Of a DNA stretch of 64,000 nucleotides, positions 54,973 through 63,729 are shown piece after piece. Position 1 is the stretch's first letter; every line of letters starts with the position of its first letter. The position numbers were made by a program, and so were the translations under genes. Origin of the DNA: CAZOZP01 sp964584325 (GTDB lineage: Bacteria; Bacteroidota; Ignavibacteria; Ignavibacteriales; Melioribacteraceae); contig CAZOZP010000004.1 in the NCBI GenBank assembly GCA_964584325.1, forward strand, positions 18,451 to 82,450. The letters run 5' to 3'. Under the pieces are notes generated by a model. It was given only the letters and a program-made list of their open reading frames with translations, had not been told where the DNA came from and searched no databases.

Positions 54973-57309
54973 CTACGCTGCTTTTTTCGCATATAGCAAT
55001 CTTTGGAAAGCAATAAATGTCTGTCTTATTTTTTCAACACCACCTAATATTTCAGCTGCATCGCTTATTGCATGGTATTTCAACTCAAGAAGTTTAGGCA
55101 GTTTTTCCTGATCAAGTTCTTCAACTCCCGATTCAATGTATTTTGAAAGCACAAACTCAACGAATTCTTTCTGTTTTTCATTCAGTCCTGCCAAGATATC
55201 TGCTTTGGTGGAAGTAACCCGTAGTTCTCTTGTGATTGGGCTGATTGCAAATGAAACATATTCCAGTACATCGAATAAGTCGCTCTTTTCGGCGTTGATC
55301 AGTTTTTGCAGAGTTTCTAATTCATCTTTTCCGTAGCCTGCTTCACTTAGTTTTTCAAGAAGTGCTTTTCGGGTAATCGGATCAGACCAGAGAGTTCTGA
55401 GTTCATCTTCGCTTTTGAAGAATTCCGGCAAAGTACCAAAAAGATTATGCAGAAATTCTTCTGCTGATATGGGTTTTCCGTCGGGACTCCAGAAAGAAGT
55501 GGCAATCATGTGTTGTATTTCTCTTTCCTTACCATCCCGCAGTTTGATTTTGATCTTTTTACATTTCTGCTTTTCTTCTTCACTTTCAAAGTCATCAGCC
55601 CCCGGCTCTTTTACAGCCATTGGTTCCTTGGGTTCTTTGATTGTATATGGTTCCGGTTCAAGAGGTTCGCCATCCCATTCAGGGTCTGCAAAATGATGAT
55701 AGGCATCCACAAAATCGTATATGGTAAAGTACTCTTTTCCATCAAAAAGACGAGTACCACGACCAACAATTTGCTTGAACTCAATCATTGAATTAACAGG
55801 ACGCAATAAGACAATGTTTCGGATATTCCTTGCATCGACCCCGGTGGATAATTTCTGTGAAGTAGTCAGGATTGTTGGTATTGTTTTCTCGTTATCCTGA
55901 AAGTCACGCAAAAACTGCTCCCCGATTGAGCCGTCATTGGCGGTGACCCTAACACAGTAATTGGTGTTGGTGCTTGTTTTATACTGGTTTATCAGATCCC
56001 GAATTGCAGCCGCATGCTCCTGTGTTGCACAAAATACAATAGTTTTCTGGCTTTGATCGATTTCTGAAAGTACGATTTGGACCCGCTTGGCTTCCCGTTC
56101 CTTGATTTCAATAATTTTGTTAAAATCATTTTCACCATATTCACGGCCTTCTTCTATTTCACCCTCGATTATGGTGTCATCCGAAACATAAATATACTTG
56201 TCTAGAGTGGTTTGAACCCTTTTGACCTTGAACGGTGTCAGGAATCCGTCATTGATACCTTCTTTTAATGAATAAACATATACCGGCTCTCCAAAGTAAC
56301 GATAGGTATCAACATTATCTTTACGCTTTGGTGTTGCGGTTAAACCCAATTGCACGGCAGGAAAAAAGTATTCAAGAATTCCACGCCAGTTGCCTTCGTC
56401 ATTGGCTCCACCCCTGTGACACTCGTCGATGACAATAAAGTCAAAATAATCAGCAGGGTATTCTCCGAAGTAGGGACATGGTTTACCATCTTTATCTGTT
56501 CCGCTCATAAAGGTCTGAAAGATGGTAAAGAAAATACTGCCGTTGGTAGGGACTTTTCCCTTCTTTTTGATTTCATCAGGCTTGATTCGAGCCAGTGCAT
56601 CTTCCGGAAAAGCCGAAAACGCATTAAATGCCTGGTCTGCAAGAATATTACGGTCAGCCAGAAACAGAATGCGTGGACGGCGGGAACCGTCACGGTGGAG
56701 ATTCCAGCGGCTTTGAAACAGTTTCCATGCTATTTGAAAGGCTATAAAGGTTTTTCCCGTCCCGGTTGCAAGGGTTAACAGAATCCGCCTTTTGTTATCG
56801 GCAATAGCGGACATGGTTTTATTAACCGCTATTTCCTGATAATATCGGGCTCCTTTGGTACCGCCCACATCTTCAAAAGGTATGCTGTTAAAAGTGTCCC
56901 GCCAGCTATTTTGTTCTTCAAAGGTTCTATTCCATAAATCTTCCGGGCTTGGGAAGGCTCCGATTAAACCTTCTTTGCCGGTTTTCAGGTTGATTTCATA
57001 AATATCTTTACCATTGGTGGCATAAGTGAAATCAAGGTGTAGCATGGTAGCATATTGCTTGGCCTGTGCCACGCCTTCGCCAACTTCGAGTTCATCGCTT
57101 TTAGCTTCTACTACTGCCAGTTTACGGCCTTTATAGGCAAGGATATAATCCGCTTTCAGCGGTTTTGATCTTCCACCTCCGGTCTGGATTTTACCGGCGG
57201 TTATCTGGGCGTTTCGTTCTCGCAATATTTTTGAGCCTTCAACAACTCCCCATCCAGCTTGAGCTAATGCAGGGTCTATCAATTCGGCTCTTGTTTCTGC
57301 CTCATTCAT
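54973..57309 (-). CDS. hsdR: Type I restriction enzyme R subunit
   Basis: The endonuclease/translocase subunit, 778 aa, on the short side for HsdR but close to EcoEI-like enzymes. The PD-(D/E)xK nuclease is N-terminal (KADYILAYKGRKLAVVEAK; D54, E68, K70). Superfamily 2 helicase motifs follow: LATGTGKT (180-187), DECHRGG (295-301), LTATPKR, and VGRGTRLFDGKEYFTIYDFVDAYHHF. A helical C-terminal domain contacts the methyltransferase. It is the last gene of block B, 15 bp after ietS. Confidence 0.93.
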   Translation of the reverse strand: MNEAETRAELIDPALAQAGWGVVEGSKILRERNAQITAGKIQTGGGRSKPLKADYILAYKGRKLAVVEAKSDELEVGEGVAQAKQYATMLHLDFTYATNGKDIYEINLKTGKEGLIGAFPSPEDLWNRTFEEQNSWRDTFNSIPFEDVGGTKGARYYQEIAVNKTMSAIADNKRRILLTLATGTGKTFIAFQIAWKLFQSRWNLHRDGSRRPRILFLADRNILADQAFNAFSAFPEDALARIKPDEIKKKGKVPTNGSIFFTIFQTFMSGTDKDGKPCPYFGEYPADYFDFIVIDECHRGGANDEGNWRGILEYFFPAVQLGLTATPKRKDNVDTYRYFGEPVYVYSLKEGINDGFLTPFKVKRVQTTLDKYIYVSDDTIIEGEIEEGREYGENDFNKIIEIKEREAKRVQIVLSEIDQSQKTIVFCATQEHAAAIRDLINQYKTSTNTNYCVRVTANDGSIGEQFLRDFQDNEKTIPTILTTSQKLSTGVDARNIRNIVLLRPVNSMIEFKQIVGRGTRLFDGKEYFTIYDFVDAYHHFADPEWDGEPLEPEPYTIKEPKEPMAVKEPGADDFESEEEKQKCKKIKIKLRDGKEREIQHMIATSFWSPDGKPISAEEFLHNLFGTLPEFFKSEDELRTLWSDPITRKALLEKLSEAGYGKDELETLQKLINAEKSDLFDVLEYVSFAISPITRELRVTSTKADILAGLNEKQKEFVEFVLSKYIESGVEELDQEKLPKLLELKYHAISDAAEILGGVEKIRQTFIAFQRLLYAKKAA

Positions 57310-57324
57310 TTGGATGTTCCTGCA

Positions 57325-59751
57325 TTATCGTACCCTCGCTCTTACTTGGATGTTTGCCCTTATTTGATTATAAAGGTCGATTTCTTTAGCATGTTCAAAG
57401 ACAACCGACAAGCAATAATCCGTTTGAGCATTTTTATCAGTCATCCATTTATCATAGTTGATGAGTACAAGAGAAACTGGAGCAGCAGGCCTATTTTTTG
57501 GCTCTTTTTTAAACTCCTTCCATGCTTTTTGGTGGCATCCCGCATTTCTGGTTCTAACGCCTGGGGAAAGTTTAATTTCAAATTTTTTCAGATCTTCTGG
57601 AACTTCTTGACCTTCTGATTCACCGGAAACAGTGCCATATTTATTTACCAACTCCTGAGGGTTTATTGTGTGAAAAAGATGGAATTCCATTCGATTTCCA
57701 AGATAGCTGTCACCTCTGGTCAAACGAGTTTCTGGAGTAAAGGAAAGATTGACAATTATTCTTTTTTTTCCAGCTTCACTAAAGAATATATCTGGTAATT
57801 GTAGCGAGTAAACTCGAATTTTATTGAGTTGAAGTTTTCCTTCATCAAATAAAACTACTTTATTATCTAGTGAATTTACTGCCCTTTCAAATGATGGAAC
57901 ACCAAAACCAGAAACATTGAGATGATCTTCTAAACCCTTACCAGTTTTTGATCCATAAAAAGTATCTCTTGGAATAAAAGGGTGAGTTGCTCCACACATA
58001 AGCATATTCTTAATGAAGTTTGCAGTACGTTGTGGATATTTGTTGGCTATCTGACCTGCAATATGTGCTATTTTAGGAGCTGAAAAACTTGTACCATAAT
58101 CAAAGCGCAATAAATCTGATGTTGTTTGGTTGTTAATTATTAATACTTTTCCGCCTACATCTTCTGAAATAATTCCATGATTGTTATATAAAATTAGGTT
58201 TCCACCGTATTCTACTAACTCAGGTTTAATCATTCCATTTATACCGGGGCCGGTTCTCGTAAACGGTGAAGGTTGATGTTCCTTTGCAATCGGAGTTTTG
58301 ATCTGTTCTCCGCTGAATGTTTCAATACGTGTTCGCTCAGTTTGTGCTATTGAACCTACGGTAAGAGCAAGGGCCGAGGTTGCAGGATTAATTATTTTAT
58401 ATTCAGCTGAATCTACTAAATATTTAGGATAATTTGCTGTAACTTCATCGATGGAAGTATATCCTGTAGGATTTTTTATGGGATGTAGGTTACCTGTTGA
58501 GACAATAAATACAATGTTCGGATATAAATAAGCAAGTTCATCTATTATTGATGCCAAAGGAAGTTGTCGACTATAGTTTTTATGCCATACTTCATCTGCA
58601 TTACCTAGAGAAATATTTACAACACGAATATGGTAATCTGAATGAGATAGAAAGCTCTCAACTGCATCTTTTAACTGGTGTTCAACTAGCTTTTCTGGGT
58701 CGTACACAGCATGAACTTCACCATTAATAGAATTTGTTTCTGCATACATTACCTTTGCTGAAAAAATCCAATTGTTTGCGTTAAATTTCTTTTCTTCAAT
58801 GCATCTTTCAATATCCCCGTATGCAACACATCCGGCAACTGCCGTACCATGCCCGACTGTATCGTGTGAAGCCGTTTCTCCTTTTTGGAAATTTTCTTCA
58901 CCTCCTACACAGTTCTCCAATAGAGGGTGATTTGAAATAATACCGGAATCAATGATTAATACACCTGTTGCATTTTCATCTGGAGAGATTTTTTCAATTT
59001 CCGATAAATCAATGCTTTTTAACTCGTATGGATTAAAAACCGGCATAGCCGGCCGATCAGCTCTTGCAATTTCTTTAAGTTCAATGATCTCATTAAATAC
59101 ATGCTGTGAAAGTTTCGCACGCAGTAAAACAAAGGATTTTGTAATTATCTGGTCGGTTATTCTGAATTCTGCTCGATTAGAATAAGCAGCATTAAGTTCA
59201 TTAATAAAAGACTGATTTTTCTGATCATCAGTCATTCTCCATAATTCTATGTCAATAAATTCAGGAGTATCAGTCAAAGGTTGTTTTTTTAATCTTTCTC
59301 CAATTTTCTCTTCTCTTGGAATATCACGAAGTTCGCCAAAAGCATTAAAAAAATCATACTTGGGGCCATCAGGTGAGCCATAAGATGACAGCTTTGTTTT
59401 GAATCTGGTTAAATTTTGGTCATCACTGAATACTACCCAGTATCCTTTTTTGTTTTCAGCTGACGAAAGAACATGAATACCCATTGAAGAAAGCGTTGTC
59501 TCAATAAAGTTAAAGTCTACACCCTGATTGATTTCTAATTCGAATATAAGCGAAGGGTTTAAGATTCCAGAATATTTGTTTTTAATAGATTCATGAGATG
59601 AAACAACCGTAGCGGCTTTTTGTACAGTCTCTTTGGTGTAATTGCTTTTTACCCTGCCTTCTGGGGCTTTGAAGCCGCCTCCGCCTCCACGGGTTTGTCT
59701 CTGTACTTCGCCCTGAAATGGCGTTAGGGGAAGATGTTCATAACTATGCAT
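57325..59751 (-). CDS. ietS: Subtilisin-like serine protease of the IetS type
   Basis: An 808-aa S8 peptidase with a complete catalytic set: Asp268 (GVLIIDSGI), His301 (TVGHGTAVAG), oxyanion Asn421 (VSTGN) and Ser555 (YGTSFSAP). The N-terminal 240 residues have no recognised fold and no signal peptide, so it is probably cytoplasmic. Paired with the upstream AAA-ATPase it matches IetAS, described as a toxin (IetS) and antitoxin (IetA) on an Agrobacterium Ti plasmid and later as an anti-phage system. Its ATG overlaps the ietA stop (TAATG). Confidence 0.85.
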   Translation of the reverse strand: MHSYEHLPLTPFQGEVQRQTRGGGGGFKAPEGRVKSNYTKETVQKAATVVSSHESIKNKYSGILNPSLIFELEINQGVDFNFIETTLSSMGIHVLSSAENKKGYWVVFSDDQNLTRFKTKLSSYGSPDGPKYDFFNAFGELRDIPREEKIGERLKKQPLTDTPEFIDIELWRMTDDQKNQSFINELNAAYSNRAEFRITDQIITKSFVLLRAKLSQHVFNEIIELKEIARADRPAMPVFNPYELKSIDLSEIEKISPDENATGVLIIDSGIISNHPLLENCVGGEENFQKGETASHDTVGHGTAVAGCVAYGDIERCIEEKKFNANNWIFSAKVMYAETNSINGEVHAVYDPEKLVEHQLKDAVESFLSHSDYHIRVVNISLGNADEVWHKNYSRQLPLASIIDELAYLYPNIVFIVSTGNLHPIKNPTGYTSIDEVTANYPKYLVDSAEYKIINPATSALALTVGSIAQTERTRIETFSGEQIKTPIAKEHQPSPFTRTGPGINGMIKPELVEYGGNLILYNNHGIISEDVGGKVLIINNQTTSDLLRFDYGTSFSAPKIAHIAGQIANKYPQRTANFIKNMLMCGATHPFIPRDTFYGSKTGKGLEDHLNVSGFGVPSFERAVNSLDNKVVLFDEGKLQLNKIRVYSLQLPDIFFSEAGKKRIIVNLSFTPETRLTRGDSYLGNRMEFHLFHTINPQELVNKYGTVSGESEGQEVPEDLKKFEIKLSPGVRTRNAGCHQKAWKEFKKEPKNRPAAPVSLVLINYDKWMTDKNAQTDYCLSVVFEHAKEIDLYNQIRANIQVRARVR

Positions 59752-60767
59752 TAATCTTCCCCTTTACTTGTTTTTCGTAATTTTTCTCGGTTGAGGAATC
59801 TGTTTAAGGAAATATAAAGATCATTTTCTGTTAATGTATTGCGGGAATCAATGATTGAAAGCTTCATTGCCTCTATAGCGATCATTTTAATATCAGACGG
59901 AGATAATCCTTCTGACTTTTTAGAAATACCAACCAAATCAATACCTGCATCTCTTTTCAAAGGTTTTAGGAATCTCTCATATAGCTTTATTCTAGTAGGT
60001 TCATCGGGTATATCATAGAAAAGAACATCATCAAATCTACGCCAGATTGCAGGATCAAGTAGGTACTGATGATTCGTGGCTGCAAAAAGTAGGCTATTCC
60101 CGGTAAAATTATCCATCATTTGCAGGAAGTTGTTGACGACCCTTTTGATCTCCCCATGTTCATGTATATCATCACGATTTTTGCCAATGATGTCGAATTC
60201 ATCAAATAATACTATCCATGTTCCTTGTTCGATATAATCAAATACTTTGCGAAGATTGGAGGCAGTTTCACCAAGATATGATGAGATAATAGAATCAAAT
60301 CGGATATAAATAAGAGGGATATTGAGTAAAGCACTTACAATCTGGGCAGTATATGTTTTACCTGTCCCCGGCTTGCCACACAGTAGGATTTTTTTCTTGT
60401 GAGTAAGGTTATAAGTGGCAAGAATATCAGAGTCCTTAAACTCCTTGATAATCTGGTCAAGTTGTGTTTTGAGCTCTTCACTAATGATTAGGTTTTCGTA
60501 GCATTCTTCATAACTTTTTATTTCAAGTAAAGGGAAACCTTTTTCGCTGTCACGAGGTATTGGCATTTCACTTTTGAATCTGCGTTCCGAGAAGGCAGAG
60601 CCGTTGCCGTTCTTTTCAAACAAAGCTTTTTCCAGCTCTTTAGCCACTTGAGTATGTTTCATTCTCTTTTCCCGCTCAATATACTCACGAGCCGCGGATA
60701 AGAATGTTTCTTTGTCAGAATTATTATATGATAGCAACAATTGCTTTATAAGTTCATTTGGTGTCAT
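59751..60767 (-). CDS. ietA: AAA+ ATPase of the IetA type
   Basis: A 338-aa AAA+ protein. The core has Walker A GKPGTGKT (131-138), Walker B IVLFDEFD (186-192), sensor 1 AATNHQ, and the arginine-finger region AIWRRFDD. The N-terminal 110 residues are helical with a charged linker, similar to IetA-like and Cdc48-like small ATPases. It probably restrains or activates the co-encoded protease. Its start is 63 bp from the hsdS stop, a gap larger than the rest of the block, so a separate promoter is possible. Confidence 0.85.
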   Translation of the reverse strand: MTPNELIKQLLLSYNNSDKETFLSAAREYIEREKRMKHTQVAKELEKALFEKNGNGSAFSERRFKSEMPIPRDSEKGFPLLEIKSYEECYENLIISEELKTQLDQIIKEFKDSDILATYNLTHKKKILLCGKPGTGKTYTAQIVSALLNIPLIYIRFDSIISSYLGETASNLRKVFDYIEQGTWIVLFDEFDIIGKNRDDIHEHGEIKRVVNNFLQMMDNFTGNSLLFAATNHQYLLDPAIWRRFDDVLFYDIPDEPTRIKLYERFLKPLKRDAGIDLVGISKKSEGLSPSDIKMIAIEAMKLSIIDSRNTLTENDLYISLNRFLNREKLRKTSKGED

Positions 60768-60830
60768 TTGTTCACCTCTTTATAATCTTTATTCAGTAGT
60801 ATATCAAATTTTGTCAATAGTATCATTGTT

Positions 60831-62060
60831 TTACAACTCCCCCTCAAATGCTTTTTTTAGAAGGGATTTTTTGAGTTCTTCAAGATCAGTGATTTTCTTT
60901 CTATAATTACTCTCAAGGTCTGTTGTGTTCATGCCAAGTAATTTAAGGCTATCAACTATTTGATTTTGTTTTTCTAATAACTTAGGTATCGGGATTTTGA
61001 ATTTTACCAATGTTTTTATAGGTAGTTGAGGCTGTGCAGCACCAGATACGTGTCTATTAATTTGTAATTTCATTAAGCCAGAGCGAAGAATCTCAAATAA
61101 ATAATTCGATGAAAGAACATCGGCATTAGGCCTGAAAATCAACATTCCAGAATTTATACGTATCTGCTCAAAGGGGACACTTTTATCATAAACACCGATA
61201 TTGCCAATAGTACCGCGCGTAGTCATAATCACATCGCCATATTGGATTTTTCCTTTTCCCATTGATTTATCTTTTTCTTGTGTTATGAACATTTTTTCAG
61301 AAAAATCAAATCCATTAGGTCGAACATTTTTAGTATTCATAAAAAGGCAATGACCTTCGGGTGAAAAATCCTTTTTCTTAGGATAATTTTTTCCTCTGTC
61401 ACCATCAATTATAGTCATAAGATTATTATCGCCAAATGACTTAATCTCCCAATCCTCCCCTGGATTGGCAAAAACTCCGTTCAAATAACTCTCAAACAGC
61501 TCCTTCGCGTTGGCAAGGTTCTTCTCAGCATTGGCTTTCGCCTTGTCAATGGCGGCAAAGGCCTCATCGAGAATGGCGACAATGTGCTTTTGTTCGGGGA
61601 GCGGGGGAAGGGGGATTTCAACTGAACTTGCTAATGCAATATTTAAATTTCTAACCGTAGAACCAGCTGCTAAAGTATCAAATTGAAAAAATATATTTGG
61701 TGAACATAAAATGTAATAGAGAAAATCTTGATCTATTTCATACCGTTTAGTGTCATGCAACACAAGCCAACCGTCATGAATACAACCTGTTGTTTTCATA
61801 ATATACGGTCGGCCAAAACTCATTGAATTTGAAAGAAGAAAATCACCTTCCTTTACCAATCTTGTTTTTTTAAGACCTTCCTTTGTGATTTTCTCTTTAG
61901 TCTCATATATATACTTAGTCGACGAAGTGGCATCGCTAATCTTTATCCAGTTAATTCCATCAGGGGAATTTGTCAGATATTTTTGGATAGGTCTTGGTGA
62001 TCCACCTCTTTCTACATTAAAGATTTCACCTATTTTTTTATATTCCCACCCATTCTTCAT
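60831..62060 (-). CDS. hsdS: Type I restriction specificity subunit S
   Basis: Determines the bipartite DNA target. The 409-aa protein has two target-recognition domains (about residues 1-150 and 205-350) and two conserved spacer helices: LPPLPEQKHIVAILDEAFAAIDKAKANAEKNL after the first, and an IPIPKLLEKQNQIVDSL .. LEELKKSLLKKAFEGEL end after the second. Only one hsdS is present, so I see no shuffling partner. The start overlaps the hsdM stop by 4 bp. Confidence 0.93.
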   Translation of the reverse strand: MKNGWEYKKIGEIFNVERGGSPRPIQKYLTNSPDGINWIKISDATSSTKYIYETKEKITKEGLKKTRLVKEGDFLLSNSMSFGRPYIMKTTGCIHDGWLVLHDTKRYEIDQDFLYYILCSPNIFFQFDTLAAGSTVRNLNIALASSVEIPLPPLPEQKHIVAILDEAFAAIDKAKANAEKNLANAKELFESYLNGVFANPGEDWEIKSFGDNNLMTIIDGDRGKNYPKKKDFSPEGHCLFMNTKNVRPNGFDFSEKMFITQEKDKSMGKGKIQYGDVIMTTRGTIGNIGVYDKSVPFEQIRINSGMLIFRPNADVLSSNYLFEILRSGLMKLQINRHVSGAAQPQLPIKTLVKFKIPIPKLLEKQNQIVDSLKLLGMNTTDLESNYRKKITDLEELKKSLLKKAFEGEL

Positions 62061-63508
62061 ACCAGCTCCCTAATCTTCTTCAAAATATCGGCGCTTTCTT
62101 TGTCTAGAGCGGCAATCTCGGATAGTATTTCCTTTGGTTCACGCAGAACTGTGTCATCTTTCTTGTTCGGATTTTTAACCGAGAGATCCCAGGTCGCGGT
62201 ATTTACATCTTTAATATTAACCGACCACGAATTATCGCTGTCGGCTTTTGTTTTTTGCAGTTTCACAAATTCAGCAAGATCATTTTCATTCAGAGGATTG
62301 GTCTTACCGAGGTTTCGGTCAAGATTGAGCTGATAATACCAGACCGTTTCTGTAGGTGCTCCTTTTTCAAAAAACAGCACAACCGTCTTTACTCCGGCAC
62401 CGGTAAAGGTTCCACCGGGAAGATCAAGAACTGTATGCAGATTGCAGCTTTCTATAAGCAGTTTCCGCAAAGAAACAGAAGCGTTATCCGTATTGGAAAG
62501 AAAGGTATTCTTGATAACCACGCCGGCACGGCCTCCGGCTTTTAATATCTTGATAAAATGCTGTAAAAAGAGAAATGCCGTTTCTCCTGTCTTGATCGGG
62601 AAATTCTGCTGCACCTCAGCCCGCTCTTTACCGCCAAAGGGAGGATTGGCAAGCACAACATCAAAACGGTCTTTATCCTGAATATCCGTAATGTTTTCAG
62701 ACAAGGTATTGGTATGCACAATATTCGGTGCTTCCACGCCATGCAAAATCATGTTCATGGTTCCGATTATATAGGCAAGGGATTTCTTTTCCTTACCGTA
62801 AAAGGTCTTTTTCTGTAAGGTTTCAGCATCTTTGGTTGTCAGATTCTTACTGTTCTTTAAGTACTCAAAGGCTTCGCAAAGAAACCCTGCCGAACCGACC
62901 GCTCCGTCATATATTCTCTGTCCGATATGAGGAGCGACAACCTTCACAATGGTTTTAATTAATGGGCGGGGTGTATAATATTCACCGCCATTGCGCCCAG
63001 CATTACCCATGTTCTGGATTTTACCTTCGTACAGGTGGCTCATTTCATGCTTTTCTGTTTTGGATTGAAAACGCAGTTCATCAACAAGGTTCAATACTTC
63101 TCGTAAGTTATAACCACTCTGTATCTTGTTTTTCAGTTCATTAAAGATTTCACCAATTTTATATTCTATCGTTTCTGGGCTTTCAGCACTGACTTTGAAC
63201 TTCTTGAAATAGGGAAAAAGTTTATGGTCAACAAAATCCTTTAAGTCATCTCCTGTTAAAGCAGCATGATGGTCAAGTTTTCCGTCTTTTTTAGGTGCTG
63301 CCCATACATTCCAGCGGTATTCTTTTTCAATGATAGGAGTGTATGTTTGGCCGGATAGTTCAGCCGATGTTTTTCTGTCCTTTTCAAAGTCATCAAGATA
63401 TTTCAGAAACAAAATCCATGAAGTTTGTTCCACATAATCTAATTCGCTTGAACAACCTGCGTCTTTATGTAAAATGTCATCTATATTCTTGAAAGTCTGT
63501 TCAAACAT
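62057..63508 (-). CDS. hsdM: Type I restriction-modification methyltransferase subunit M
   Basis: The adenine-N6 methyltransferase subunit, 483 aa. The N-terminal helical domain is followed by GGEYYTPRPLIKTIV, SAM motif I and the catalytic NPPFGG (288-293). Motif I reads YDGAVGSAGF at about 200-209, not DPACGTGGF: the proline is G and the cysteine is V. The frame is intact, the start at 63508 is just after the leader repeat, and the active-site motif is normal, so activity is probable but worth testing. First gene of block B. Confidence 0.92.
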   Translation of the reverse strand: MFEQTFKNIDDILHKDAGCSSELDYVEQTSWILFLKYLDDFEKDRKTSAELSGQTYTPIIEKEYRWNVWAAPKKDGKLDHHAALTGDDLKDFVDHKLFPYFKKFKVSAESPETIEYKIGEIFNELKNKIQSGYNLREVLNLVDELRFQSKTEKHEMSHLYEGKIQNMGNAGRNGGEYYTPRPLIKTIVKVVAPHIGQRIYDGAVGSAGFLCEAFEYLKNSKNLTTKDAETLQKKTFYGKEKKSLAYIIGTMNMILHGVEAPNIVHTNTLSENITDIQDKDRFDVVLANPPFGGKERAEVQQNFPIKTGETAFLFLQHFIKILKAGGRAGVVIKNTFLSNTDNASVSLRKLLIESCNLHTVLDLPGGTFTGAGVKTVVLFFEKGAPTETVWYYQLNLDRNLGKTNPLNENDLAEFVKLQKTKADSDNSWSVNIKDVNTATWDLSVKNPNKKDDTVLREPKEILSEIAALDKESADILKKIRELV

Positions 63509-63536
63509 ATTTTTCCTCTTTCATTTATCATCTCCT

Positions 63537-63590
63537 CTCTTCAGCCCGCCACGGACGGCGGGCGTCTTGGGGGCGGGATTAAGAAATTGT
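63537..63590. repeat. Block-start repeat, leader copy B
   Basis: Nearly identical to 54684-54737 upstream of the helicase gene. The hairpin GCCCGCC / GGCGGGC is intact, and the inner end GGGCGGGATTAAGAAAT is the exact inverted copy of the block-B trailer edge ATTTCTTAATCCCGCCC. Confidence 0.85.
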
Positions 63591-63637
63591 ATTTTACAAT
63601 ATCATATTTATAACCAAAAAGTCCGGCGCGGTTTTTC

Positions 63638-63644
63638 GTCTAAC
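63638..63644 (-). promoter_or_regulatory. Core heptamer at the proximal end (attI-like junction)
   Basis: GTCTAAC on the plus strand is GTTAGAC on the minus strand, a perfect GTTRRRY core. It is exactly the complement of the heptamer that opens the attC-like site at the far end of block B. In an integron this would be the attI/cassette junction. Confidence 0.5.
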
Positions 63645-63650
63645 TTTTTC

Positions 63651-63670
63651 TTTACGCAATATTGCGTAAA
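63651..63670. promoter_or_regulatory. Perfect 20-bp palindrome, possible operator
   Basis: TTTACGCAATATTGCGTAAA. Its half-site TACGCAAT recurs at 63724-63731 over the start codon of the recombinase ORF, which suggests a repressor with a strong operator and a second half-site. Confidence 0.55.
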
Positions 63671-63729
63671 TTCAGTTTAAATATCAATAGTGAATACGTT
63701 TATTTCAAATAATGATTGGGATATACGCA

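Larger units (their letters stand above)
54792..63643 (-). mobile_element. Defence block B: putative giant integron cassette (type I RM plus IetAS)
   Basis: In minus-strand order the block begins at G|TTAGAC (63644), runs through hsdM, hsdS, ietA, ietS and hsdR, and ends in the attC-like site that opens GTCTAAC (54882). Start and end heptamers are exact reverse complements. About 8.85 kb is very large for a gene cassette, and five genes is unusual. The genes face away from the recombinase remnant on the right, as in an integron array read from attI. Confidence 0.6.
63509..63729. other. Gap between hsdM and the recombinase remnant
   Basis: No gene. It contains the leader repeat of block B (63537-63590), the attI-like core heptamer (63638-63644), a 20-bp palindrome (63651-63670) and the upstream region of the recombinase ORF. 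Confidence 0.75.

Noticed and set aside
59640..59751. Possible repeat-derived N-terminal extension of IetS (glycine-rich start)
   Set aside because: It superficially resembles the DUF559-flanking repeats, but it has no inverted partner or hairpin pair, and a short proline/glycine-rich start may be native to the family.
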